Shown here piece after piece: positions 18,835 to 29,220 of a DNA stretch of 64,000 nt. The notes under the pieces were generated by a model. That model was not told the DNA's origin and did not search any database. It worked only from the letters and a program-made list of their open reading frames with translations. Source of the DNA: Athripsodes cinereus (taxonomy: Eukaryota > Arthropoda > Insecta > Trichoptera > Leptoceridae); contig OX388325.1 of the NCBI GenBank assembly GCA_947579605.1, positions 7,931,572 through 7,995,571 on the forward strand. The letters are read 5' to 3'. Each line of letters opens with the position of its first letter. Positions within the stretch are counted from its first letter, which is position 1. A program made the translations under genes and the position numbers.

Positions 18835-19357
18835 AAAGAATTTTAATAAAACTATTTGAAAAATACGTACATTTTTGTATTTAAATATTGTTTTGAAAAA
18901 GTATTTAATAGTCTATATTTGAAACACCAATATTCAAAAGTATTTGTATTTTGTATTTAACAACACATATGAGCTGTTCTTCTAACGCCGTATGAGATAT
19001 TCTTCTAACGCCGTATTGTATTTTCTTCAATCCTTGTTACTGTAATAATAAGGGATTGTTTTATAAGTTTGCCTTTTGCATCTGGATTTCTATTAAATTT
19101 AGTTCACACAAAAACAATGCACCGTAGCATGCTACGCTGACAAAATAATTATTTGATCAGAATAAGAGTCTATGGATACTTTGGTATCTATGAGGTGATC
19201 AGGTGTTGTAAACCAAACGTGTTTAAGTATATTGATTTATTAATAGGTACTCGACACAAATACAAGTTATTACTATTGATGGATTGAAGTGACCGACTGA
19301 AGTGTTGGACTGGACTGAAGTCATTTTGTGAGGACCACATTATTCAGGGGGGAAGTA

Positions 19358-19570
19358 TATAGGGAACGGTGATCTCATCATACGCTATCAAGGCGTACCC
19401 CGGAAGTATTGGGAATGGTGATCTCATCATAACGCTAACACAGCGGAACAAAGATGACCACACAAATCCCAAATGTAAACATTATCAAGAAACGCAAACT
19501 ATTCCTTTTAAGGCAAAATATCACCAATTCATTACCATATAAGGGTATGATGAGATCACCGTTCCCTATA
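19358..19570. mobile_element. 213-bp MITE with TATAGGGAACGGTGATCTCA termini
   Basis: Near-perfect inverted ends at 19358 and 19570. A third, imperfect copy of the terminal motif (GGGAATGGTGATCTCATCAT) lies inside at about 19408. TA-rich junctions suggest a TA target site. Nested in the THAP transposon. Confidence 0.78.
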
Positions 19571-20780
19571 AGTCAAATCATATAAAAGATAGGGAAAACA
19601 CGAAGGGAGACATGATAATGTATTTGAGATTATATTGAATTTCGAGATATGTTTCGACCATGCTGTAATGTCTGTTATTATTGTGACATCTATTTTTTGT
19701 TTCTAGTTTTATTACGAACGACATATTGAATCAATGTTTTTTTTTTCCCTGTTTTGATTTCAGTTAGAAGAAGATCTGCGATGGAAAATTATTCTCTATA
19801 AAATCTCTATTTGTGACAAAAAATCGCACATCATTAATGTAGATACTTTTGATAAATTGTCAGATTGACCTTTACAAAACCAAATTTTTATTGTTCCAGT
19901 TAAAGATGTGTAATACCAGTTTTTAACTATTGTTTTCAATTTTTTATCTCAAGTCTATACAACACTTACAAACCACTATATGGCGAATGTGTAACACTAA
20001 CTTATATATACTATGAGCCAATATTCATTTTTAAATAATAAAACACTGCCTTAGGTCTCCAAAATTTATGTGAGGAAAACACGAAACAAAACTCTGAATG
20101 GAGAATTGACAGTTCCAACACTATGCCGGAATATGTTATGACGATAATAGTAGATAATAATATAATTTATAATAAATAGTTCTTTTAAATAATGAGCTGA
20201 CGATTTCTGTTCTGTTTAAACTAATTGTGGCGCATTGTGTTGGATGATAGATTTGATCTCTGAAAGATTCACATTTTTTCTATACTTTATATATGCAGTA
20301 GGTATTATCTGTTTTGTGCTTATAATAAATAAATAAACAAAAGAGTCAAAGTATTTAAAAATAACACGGAAAAAACGTAAACAAACTACATAAACGCCGT
20401 ACTAGAAAGAAAACCACAGACACACTCGGATGAAGTGACGTCATCACAAGATGGAGGGTAATGGATGGCGTTTTTGCGGGAATATTATATTTCAAATGCT
20501 GATTTCTCCAAAACTAGGCTAAATATAATAAAATTATGCATATATTCGTGATTCTTACGTGCTGTTTAACATTTTTAATCAATAAAAAAAAATCCGCAAC
20601 TCCCCCATTCTGGGAGGTTTGCGCGCTCTACTCAGCAAGGAACACATATCATATACTTTCTTTACCGGGATCAGGCATATGGAAGAAGACTGATTAACCC
20701 TTTATAATATCTGTGAAACTGAAGAAGAAGATGGGACTCCGTTCCAAAAAACTTCAAGTTGACTGATGCCTACCAGCCTA

Positions 20781-21335
20781 CACATTCGTGTGCATACATA
20801 GATACTTTTTTTCTACAGCATTACTTTACATTACGCTGTCACGCCATCACCGGGTGGCGGGTGCCGTACAAAATTCAAATAGTTAGGTATAAGTGATGAA
20901 AAAATTTTATTCTATTCATCGCTAGAGTGCTGCTGTACCGTGACCTCGGCACACCAAAAGTAAATATTGACCAAACATCTTTCGATAATAATATCAAAAA
21001 TATATGCATCTTTAAATTAAATCATATTTTTTTCCGCAATAATATTCGTATATTTTTTAATGTGATATTAAAATGAGGAATCATAGGTTTTTTTAAGAAT
21101 CAGCAACGATTTTGGATTTTGCCGCTAACAATGCTAACATAATATTATTATACTCTATGGTGTTTCCTAAATCACTCGCAAACGAGTGGATGGCCTTGAG
21201 AAAAATAGAATACTCTATGGTGTAGAGCTGTCACAATGTTTGATCGTGTTATTGAAGAAGTTCTGTACACTGTTGAATTAAATAAATAAATATTAATTAA
21301 GTTGTGGTGTATACAAGTTTATGTAAACATATAAC
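20781..21335. other. Upstream region of the zinc-finger gene; repeat scraps
   Basis: A dispersed motif CTCGCAAACGAGTGGATG is at about 21175-21195; it recurs near 44585 and, reversed, near 41748. No promoter element can be called with confidence. Confidence 0.4.
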
Positions 21336-23524
21336 ATGATGGAGGGAACCAGTTCTGGTAAACACAACATTGTAGACTGCCAGCAGGATAAGTGCGTCTT
21401 GCGTGACATGCAAATATGTGTAACTGAAGATGATCATATAAAAGCCTTTGTGGCGGATGTCGTAGTGAAACAGGAACCTGTGGAGGAGGAAAGTTGTGAC
21501 ATTGGATATGCAGTTCCGTATGGTGATATTGATATACACGAATCAGATATAAAAGTTGAATGCGAGAGAACTAACAATGAAACAGTGGCTAGCACATCTT
21601 CCCCACTTGCAGGTTGTGCACCAGGTCCAAGTAATCAAACTCATGTAAAAGTAACGAGAAGTACAAACGTTTACATTATAAACGATAAGAGGAGGTCGAC
21701 AAAAAAGTTAAATGTTGCTCACAGCGGTGAAAAACCTATTGAGTGCAAAATTTGTTTGAAAATTTTTGCCCGATCTTATAATTTGCAAATACATCAAAGG
21801 ATACACAGTGGAGAAAAACCTTTTGAGTGTATTATTTGTATGAAAAAATTCAGCTATTCTTCCGCTTTGCGGAAACATGAAAGAATTCACAGTGGTGAGA
21901 AACCTTTTGAATGCAATTTTTGTATGAAAAAATTTAGACAATCTTCCTCTTTGCTGATACATAAAAGGATTCACTCTGATGAAAAACCTTTTGAGTGCAA
22001 ATTTTGTATGAAAAAATTTAGCGTTTCTTCCGATTTACGAATACATAAAAGAATTCACAGTGGAGAAAAACTTTTTGAGTGTAATATTTGTATGAAAAAA
22101 TTCAGCTATTCTTCCGATTTGCGGAGACATGAAAGAATTCACAGTGGTGAGAAACCTTTTGAATGTAATTTTTGTATGAAAAATTTTTGTCGATCTTACT
22201 CTTTGCTGATACATAAAAGGATTCACTCTGGTAAAAAACCTGTTGAAAAACCTTTTGAGTGCAATTTTTGTATGAAAAAATTCAGACATTCTGGTGATTT
22301 ACGACTACATAAAAGAATTCACAGTGGAGAAAAACCTTTTGAGTGTAATATTTGTATGAAAAAATTCAGTTATTCTTCCGATTTGCGGAGACATGAAAGA
22401 ATTCACAGTGGTGAGAAACCTTTTGAATGTAATTTTTGTATGAAAAAATTTAGTCGATCTTACTCTTTGCTGATACATAAAAGGATTCACTCTGGTAAAA
22501 AACCTGATAAAAAACCTGTTGAAAAACCTGTTGAAAAACCTTTTGAGTGCAATTTTTGTATGAAAAAATTTAGACATCCTTGTCATTTACGAATACATAA
22601 AAGAATTCACAGTGGTGAAAAAACTTTTGAGTGCACTGTTTGTATGAAAAAATTTAGACAATCTTCTCATTTGCAGACTCACAAAAGGATTCATAGTGGT
22701 GAAAACCTTTTGAGTTTGATGTTTGTATGAAAAAGTTTAGTGTTTCTTCCGATTTGCGGAAACATAAAAGGATTCACAGTGGTGAAAAACCTTTTGAGTG
22801 CAAAATTTGTTTGAAATTTTTTTCCCGATCTTCTATTTTGCAAATACATAAAAGGATTCACGATGGAGAAAAACCTTATGAGTGTAATATTTGTTTGAAA
22901 AAATTTAGCGGATCTTCCTCTTTGCTGAAACATAAAAGTATTCACAGTAGTGAAAAACCTTTTGAGTGTGATATATGTATAAAAATTTTTAGAGATTATT
23001 CCAATTTGCATAAACATAAAATAACTCACAGTGGTGAAAAACCTTTTGAGTGTCATATTTGTATGAAAAAATTTTACTACTCATCTAATTTGCAGAAACA
23101 TAAAAGAATTCATAGTACCGAAAAAACATTTGAGTGCAATATTTGTATGAAAAAATTTAGACAATCTTCTTATTTGCAGACTCACAAAAAGACTCACAGT
23201 GGTGAAAAACCTTTTGAGTGCAATTTTTGTATGAAAAAATTTAGACATCCTTGTCATTTACGAATACATAAAAGAATTCACAGTGGTGAAAAAACTTTTG
23301 AGTGCACTGTTTGCATGAAAAAATTTAGACAATCTTCTCATTTGCAGACTCACAAAAAGACTCACAGTGATCAAAAACCTTTGAAGTGTAATATTTGTAT
23401 GAAAAAATTTAGCGTTTCTTCCGATTTGCGGAAACATAAAAGAATTCACAGCGGTGGAAAACCTTTTGAGTATAATATTTCTACGACAAAAATTAGCAAA
23501 TCTTTTAATTTGCAGAAACATTAA
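21336..23524 (+). CDS. C2H2 zinc-finger array protein, frameshifted (possible pseudogene)
   Basis: The frame starts MMEGTSSGKHN with an acidic, SUMO-site-like segment (VVKQEPVEEE, DIKVECE). Eleven C2H2 fingers of the form ECxxCMKKFxxSxxLxxHxRIHSGEKPF follow up to about 22700. There the frame is lost: the linker reads GGTGAAAACC instead of GGTGAAAAACC, and stop is reached at 22730. Read in the next frame (22727-23524), about eight further fingers follow plus a decayed last one (EYNIS). The finger spanning the break also lacks its first Cys. Degenerate finger sequence continues to about 23640 and resumes at 23816-23920 after a SINE insertion. The product would be a sequence-specific nuclear DNA-binding protein. 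A one-base sequencing error in the A-run is possible, but the lost Cys and the 3' decay argue for real erosion. No N-terminal ZAD or KRAB domain is visible. Confidence 0.85.
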
Positions 23525-23640
23525 AAAGATTAACAGTGGTGAAAAACCTTTTGAGTCCAATATTTGAATAAAAAAATTTAGCCGTTCTTCCAATTTGCAT
23601 AAACATAAAAGAACTCACAGTGGTGAAAACCCTTTTTATT

Positions 23641-23815
23641 TTAAAAAAAAAAAGATACGTCTGGGTTTTGTTATAAACCCAAATATAACCTTATACACCT
23701 TTCACACTAAGTGAAAAGCTTGTGCCGTGAAAGGGGAGTTTGTCGGCACCTGGGATTGAACCACGGACCCCTTGTTCTGAAGGCCGAGACTCTACCTCCA
23801 GGCTACCGAGGAACT
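23641..23815 (-). repeat. tRNA-derived SINE (family 1) in the zinc-finger array 3' end
   Basis: On the minus strand it has the tRNA-like head 'ggtagcctggaggtagag' and the B-box region GGTTCAATCCC, with tail 'ataaggttatatttgggtt' and poly-A (T-side at 23641-23655). It separates decayed zinc-finger units on either side. Confidence 0.85.
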
Positions 23816-23944
23816 CTTTGAGTGCAATAATTGTATGAAAAAAATTAGCTGCTCTTCCGATTTGCGGAGACATAAAAAAATTCACAGTGGATGAAAAACC
23901 TTTTGAGTGCAACATTTGTTAATGCGATATGCTCCTTCCATTAA

Positions 23945-24239
23945 ATATATAGTTATCTATAATTTTGATCTATAGTTATCCCTAGATATTTAATTGATTT
24001 TACAAGTTTAACTTTATTACATATGTCGTTGCAATTGTCAATTCCACATGGATCCCAATATAATATGATCATGCTGATGTCCCCTGGAGTAACTGCCTGA
24101 TTTATTGTAAATGCGATGCATGCTGTTTTGTCTGCATTTAGTGACAGAAGATTATGATCAAACCACTTTTTGAGTATATTAATGTCGTGGTTAGCTCGGT
24201 CATTAACTTCGTCCCATGTTTTTCCTTTCGTGTATGATA
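23945..24239 (-). pseudogene. LINE reverse transcriptase fragment
   Basis: On the minus strand an open run reads LSYTKGKTWDEVNDRANHDI, then ILKKWFDHNLLSLNADKT and KSIKYLGITIDQNYR before a stop. This is the post-catalytic region of a LINE RT (the W..N.L.LN..KT and YLGI.ID blocks). It is cut at 24239 by the start of a MITE fragment. Confidence 0.75.
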
Positions 24240-24346
24240 GCTACGAAATTGACACTTGCTCGCAACTTCGTCTATATTCGAACGTTAACGGAACGAAAAC
24301 GTTAACGTTAAAATGTGTTTTGACTCAGGCCCCAGAGGGCTAGCTA
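24240..24346. repeat. Half copy of the GGCCTGAGTC MITE
   Basis: It matches the right half of the complete copy at 43066-43266 ('acgaaattgacacttgctc' through 'gactcaggcc'). Confidence 0.75.
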
Positions 24347-24456
24347 GCCTATATAGCAAAATAGAGTATTGCTACTCAATCATTGTACTTGCTTAACTTG
24401 TAAACAAGTACAAGGTTCATCTCACAAGGTGCAGAGTCCAAAGTAAGATACACTAC

Positions 24457-24646
24457 TGTTGATTAATCTGCTTATTGTGATGTTCAGAGGCCAGATTAAT
24501 TTGATAACGATTATTTTGTTGAGGTGATTAATAAAATACTTCTTTGCAGCTGACAGCCTTTTATTCAATACTTGACAGTTTCGACACATATAAAAACCAT
24601 AGACATAAATACAACAAAAGCATAGACAGTGTGATTGCTCTCAACA
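24457..24646 (-). repeat. 3' LTR of the Copia element
   Basis: 190 bp, TG...CA on the minus strand (TGTTGAGAGCAATC ... AATCAACA). It is preceded in the element by a polypurine tract (AGAGAGGG at 24647-24655). I found no matching 5' LTR in the window. Confidence 0.75.
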
Positions 24647-24660
24647 CCCTCTCTCAATCA

Positions 24661-25406
24661 CGAGAAGTTAGATCACCGAAATGCATTACTAATACTACTA
24701 AAGATAATGACAAGTAGAAGCAATGACTAGCGCCATATCCGCCGCGTGGCGCGCCTGTGCAACAAACGTCATTCTCGCTAAGTTTGGAACTTTGGCGCCG
24801 CTTGTGAGTGTTTTATTGCTTCGTTTGCTTAATAATTTTGTCAATAAATTATTTATAATAAGATATTTTTACTTTTTATGTTTGTAAATGCCTTCTGACC
24901 TATGTGATTTTAATAAATAATGATTTTGTAAAACATATTGAAGTTTATTGTCTATCAAATCCCAAGTAGGCAGAGGGGATAGAACGCCACATTTCCACAT
25001 ACATGCCCTCTATTTCTCTTGCTTCTGACATAACCATCTTTCAGGATTTGGTCAGGGGGATCTCATCAAGTCGCCCAAGTATGGCCACATCACTTTATCT
25101 TTCAGCCATGTAGATTTAGAGAAAATTGGAATTGCTGAGAAAATCTGTACATTTTATTTTATATTTTGAATAAATAGATCGAAAGGAGATAAAAATAAGG
25201 TTAGGTTTGGTAAATAAATAAACTGCTATTAATTTTCAGATTAGGTTAGATTCAGTTTGTACAATTTATAATACTATATTATGCTGTATATATGTTGAAA
25301 AAAATACCTATCACCTTATATTTGAAATTTGACAAGTCGTGTCAAATTTCTTTAGTAGTATTAGTGAGCATATATATAGAATGCATTTCGGTGATCTAAC
25401 TTCTCG
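24661..25406. mobile_element. 746-bp TIR element with an 11-bp direct repeat, inserted in Copia
   Basis: Perfect inverted ends of about 26 bp (CGAGAAGTTAGATCACCGAA...) flanked by TCTCTCAATCA at 24650-24660 and 25407-25417. Longer TSDs of 8-11 bp suggest a Mutator-like family. It carries no gene. A LINE 3' scrap ('gtaggcagaggggatagaac') lies near 24965-25060. Confidence 0.8.
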
Positions 25407-25417
25407 TCTCTCAATCA

Positions 25418-28400
25418 CATAATACATGACATTTATTTCTTAATGCTAATAATCTATGTTTGGACAAACCTTTCGTTAGGAGATCAGCACAGGGTTGCCA
25501 GACGTACGGTAATTACCGTACTTGTACGGTAATTTCATTCCCCGTACGGTAGTAAATTACCGTACGACAAAAGTACGGTAATTTCAAATCAAAACTAAGG
25601 TATGGAAAATGTACGGTAATTTGGCACACAAATCATTTTTTGTATCCATCAAGCTCAAGGACGTTTATCACGTGTACATAGCATGAGAGCACGGGGGGAC
25701 GAAAATGACTGTACTCGGGAAAAGGCCTTCTTAACACGAGAAGACAGTGGCTAACGGCGCACTTTGGTGATGTACGGTAATTGTACGGAAATTTTTTCCT
25801 AGAAGTACGGTAATTTTGGATTCACAATCTGGCAACCCTGGATCAGCAGTCTGAGAATCAGTTGTAACATTTATATTGTACAGATCAATCATATCTTTAA
25901 TGTATTTCAATTTGATATCAAGATGTTTGAGTCTACCTTTACTATTCTGATTATACACAGCCTTTATAGCAGACTGATTGTCCTCATACACATTGAATTC
26001 AATATTATCATGTCCCAAAACATCAACTACAAGATTATACAATACAATTGAATCCCTAACAGCACCACAAAGAGCTATTATTTCAGCTTCTGTTGAAGAC
26101 AGAGCTATACAAGATTGTTTTACTGCTCTCCAAACTATAGGACAATTGTTAAAGAAGATTATATATCCAGATACAGATTTCCTGTCTCTGCTATCGGATC
26201 CCCAATCCGCATCAACATATACATCAATACAACAATCATTTAACTTAGACATAACAAAAGACAAACGATAATTCAAGGTTCCTTTTAAATATCTTAAAAT
26301 TCCTTTTAATCCATGCCAGCCAGCGACTGTTGGATTTTCCTGTAATTGACTAAAACAGTTAACAGAAAATAATATATCAGGTCTCGTTGTTAAAGACAAA
26401 TACAATAATGCACCTACCAACTCTCTGTATGGACCCTGAAATTTTTCACCATGTATAAAATCAGCTGAAGTAGCCTTTGGTGTGATTGGTACATCACCAG
26501 GTTTGCAATCACTCATGCCAAACCTTCTTAACATGTTATCAACATACAGTTTCTGATTTAACGACAAATTACTTTCAGTGAAGTTCATAGATATACCCAA
26601 AAATTCTACTGCAGTTTCTATTTTAGACATTTCAAATTCATTACTTAACGACTGAATAACATTTTCAATATTGGTTATATCAACACTAGCTAACAGTAAA
26701 TCATCAACATACAGAACAATTATAGACACAATATCTTTTTCCACATACTTTACAAAAACACATTGATCATTGTTTACCTGTTTAAAATTCAAACGATTAA
26801 TAAAATCAGAAAACTTTTTATACCATTGTCTAGGTGATTGTTTTAAACCATATATACTCTTCAAAAGTTTGCATACTCTTCCACTGTTGTCATCAAAACC
26901 CTTGGGTTGTTCCATATAGATGTTTTCATCAATATCACCATACAGGAAGGCACTCTTGACGTCCAATGTATACACCTTCATTTCTCTTTGAAGCATTATT
27001 GCCAACATCAGTCGAAGCGATGTCATACTGACAACTGGAGCATATGTTTCAGTGTAATCCACTCCATAAGACTGTTGAAAACCACGAGCTACAAGTCGTG
27101 CTTTGTATGAATTATCTCTTTTCTTTTTGAGCACCCATTTACTTGTTATGAGTTTTCCTCCATCAGGTAATTCTTCTAACTTCCAAACATGATTTTTCTT
27201 CATTGAATCTATTTCTGCGAGCATAGCATCATTCCACAAGTCCTGTTCTTTCTTTGGTAGCTTTGCTATATCCTCATAGTCGATCGATGTCAGACTTGCA
27301 GTGAAGGCTTCATACAATTGATAATCATCATACTTAACTGGTGGCTTCACATTCCTTTTTGGTCTCTCATCTATTTCCTCTTCAGAGTGTTCTTTCTCTT
27401 CTTGATATTGCTCATTCAACAAAGAATCAGAGTCATTTTCTTCATATTCGACATTTTCTTGTTCAATGTTAATAGATGTAATTTTCTTTGCTTCATTAAA
27501 TTTTACATTACGAGAAACAATAATTCTTTTAGAAACTGGATCAAAAAGACGATATCCCATGCTGCTGTATCCAACCATTATCATTTTTCTCGACTTAGGA
27601 TCTAATTTCTTTCTTAAACTATCAGGTATTCTTGTATAGGCGTCACAATCAAAAACTTTTATAACTTTAATATCTGGTTTCTCGGAATACTTCAGTTCAT
27701 ATGGCACTTTATTTTCGATACTTTGATTTGGTAAACGATTCTTTAAATAACAAGCAGTTTGTACGGCACATCCCCAAAATTCTTTCGGTAGTTTAGAATC
27801 AAATATCATTGCTCTGGCTTTTTCAAGCAGATATCTGTTTGCCCTCTCTGCTACTCCATTCAGTGATGGAGTGTATGGGGGTACAGGTTCAAGTACCACA
27901 TTTGCTTTTCTACAAAGTTTCTTGAATTCACCGAAGTTGTATTCTTTTGCGTTGTCACACCTTATCTTCTTTACTTGGCTGTTTTGTTTGAAAAACACTT
28001 CAAAAACTTCTTTGATATCACTCTTATTTTTCAATAAATGAACCTCACAAAACCTTGAGTAGTCGTCAATAATAGTGACAAAATATCTTTCTCCTGAGTG
28101 CGTCGGAATATTAATTGGACCACAAATATCTGTATGAATTAAACTCATTGGTAAAAGCTCTCTCTTCCTAGGTACAATACCTGTGGGATTGTTAGTTTGC
28201 TTTGACATCACACACACTTCACAGAACTTCTCACTTGTCTGTAGATTGAGTTGACTTAAAACATTATTTGACGGATGTCCAAATCTTCTATGCCAGATAT
28301 CATCATTTTCATTGACAATTTTTACTTCATTTTTCACAGGAGAGAAATTACATATATATTGACCATTTATCAGTTCTGCCATAACAAAATTTATGTGCTC

Positions 28401-29220
28401 ATTCTTCACTATAGCTTTATCATCTTTAAATATCACTGTAAAACCTTTACGCTGAATGTTCTTTACAGATATAAGTTCACCTACTAAATCAGGCACAAAT
28501 AACACGTCTAATAATGTAATTTTAATATTATTTACATATCCACACACTGTTCCTACACCCGCAATCTCAAGGATGTTTTTAGATGCACTGGTCACTGCTC
28601 CTTTAAGAGGCTTCAGTTCAGTAAACCACTCTCTTCTATGTACCATGTGCGAAGTCGCACCTGAATCTAACACAAATCTTTCTGCATGGTCTGCAACACT
28701 AAAAGCAATGGATGCAGAATAGTTTTCATCATTATTATTTTCTTTCACCCTACAATCTTTCTTAAAGTGTCCTTTACGTCCACAGTTAAAACATGTGAAT
28801 CTTTTCTTGCACTGTTTGGCTTCATGGCCTTTTCTTTTACACACAAAACAAGTTTTGTTTCTAGAGGAAGCTTCGAAAACAGCTTCTGTACGATCACTGA
28901 TTCTTTCACTTTTATTTTGACGAAATGCTTCTGCTGCAATTAATCTCCTTGTTACAAAGTCTATTGTAAGTACCTCTTCTGGTTGGTTTTCTATTGCAGT
29001 TTTTGTTCCATCATATTCACTTGGTAATGACATTAGCAAATATATTACCACATCAGCATCTGTGAATTCCACACCAGACATTTTAAGTTCACTCACTGTG
29101 CCTAGCACTTGTTCAATATGCCGTTGCATACATGTGTCTCTGTGTTTCTTCAAGCTTATAAGCTTCTTTCTGAGTAAAATCTGATTTACAACGGACGTAC
29201 CTCCATTGTAAATCAGATTC
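25418..29220 (-). pseudogene. Copia-type gag-pol polyprotein, 5'-truncated and interrupted
   Basis: The long frame (25731-29153) encodes, in order: the end of gag with two CCHC knuckles (residues about 102-134), protease (VLDSGATSHM, about 161-170), integrase (HRRFGHP, C-x2-C, HTDICGP, DDYSRF, NGVAERANR), reverse transcriptase (KARLVARGF, YVDD at about residue 815) and RNase H (DADWGSD, SSTEAE, HLDIK). This order, with integrase before RT, defines Copia/Ty1. Near its C-terminus the frame runs into the hAT element at 25490-25840. Beyond it, the last pol codons (DLLTKGLSKHR) resume to a stop near 25420, next to the second insertion. Upstream, in-frame sequence such as VVNQILLRKKL continues the gag but hits a stop at about 29225. 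The element cannot make a full polyprotein, though the pol part has no other lesion. Confidence 0.9.
25490..25840. mobile_element. Complete TACGGTAATT hAT-like MITE (351 bp)
   Basis: Ends CAGGGTTGCCAGACGTACGG and TCTGGCAACCCTG, flanked by an exact 8-bp TSD GATCAGCA (25482-25489, 25841-25848). About ten TACGGTAATT/AATTACCGTA motifs crowd the ends. The insertion interrupts Copia RNase H. This is the reference copy for the family. Confidence 0.93.

Larger units (their letters stand above)
18314..20606 (+). mobile_element. Second THAP-bearing DNA transposon, 2.3 kb
   Basis: Inverted ends GGGGGAGTTGCGG and CCGCAACTCCCCC, inserted into a dispersed repeat whose uninterrupted version is at about 17085-17110. 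Comparing the two shows only AT duplicated (18312-18313 and 20607-20608). It contains a truncated THAP frame (18622-18834) and a nested MITE (19358-19570). The rest is AT-rich with no long frame. A 2-bp duplication does not fit the P family, so classification is open. Confidence 0.75.

Noticed and set aside
21708..23593. Series of minus-strand frames opposite the zinc-finger array
   Set aside because: Regular antisense shadows of the repeated finger codons (FFHTKIALKRF-like patterns).
25978..28943. Plus-strand frames across the Copia pol region
   Set aside because: Antisense to a clear gag-pol frame; no independent similarity.
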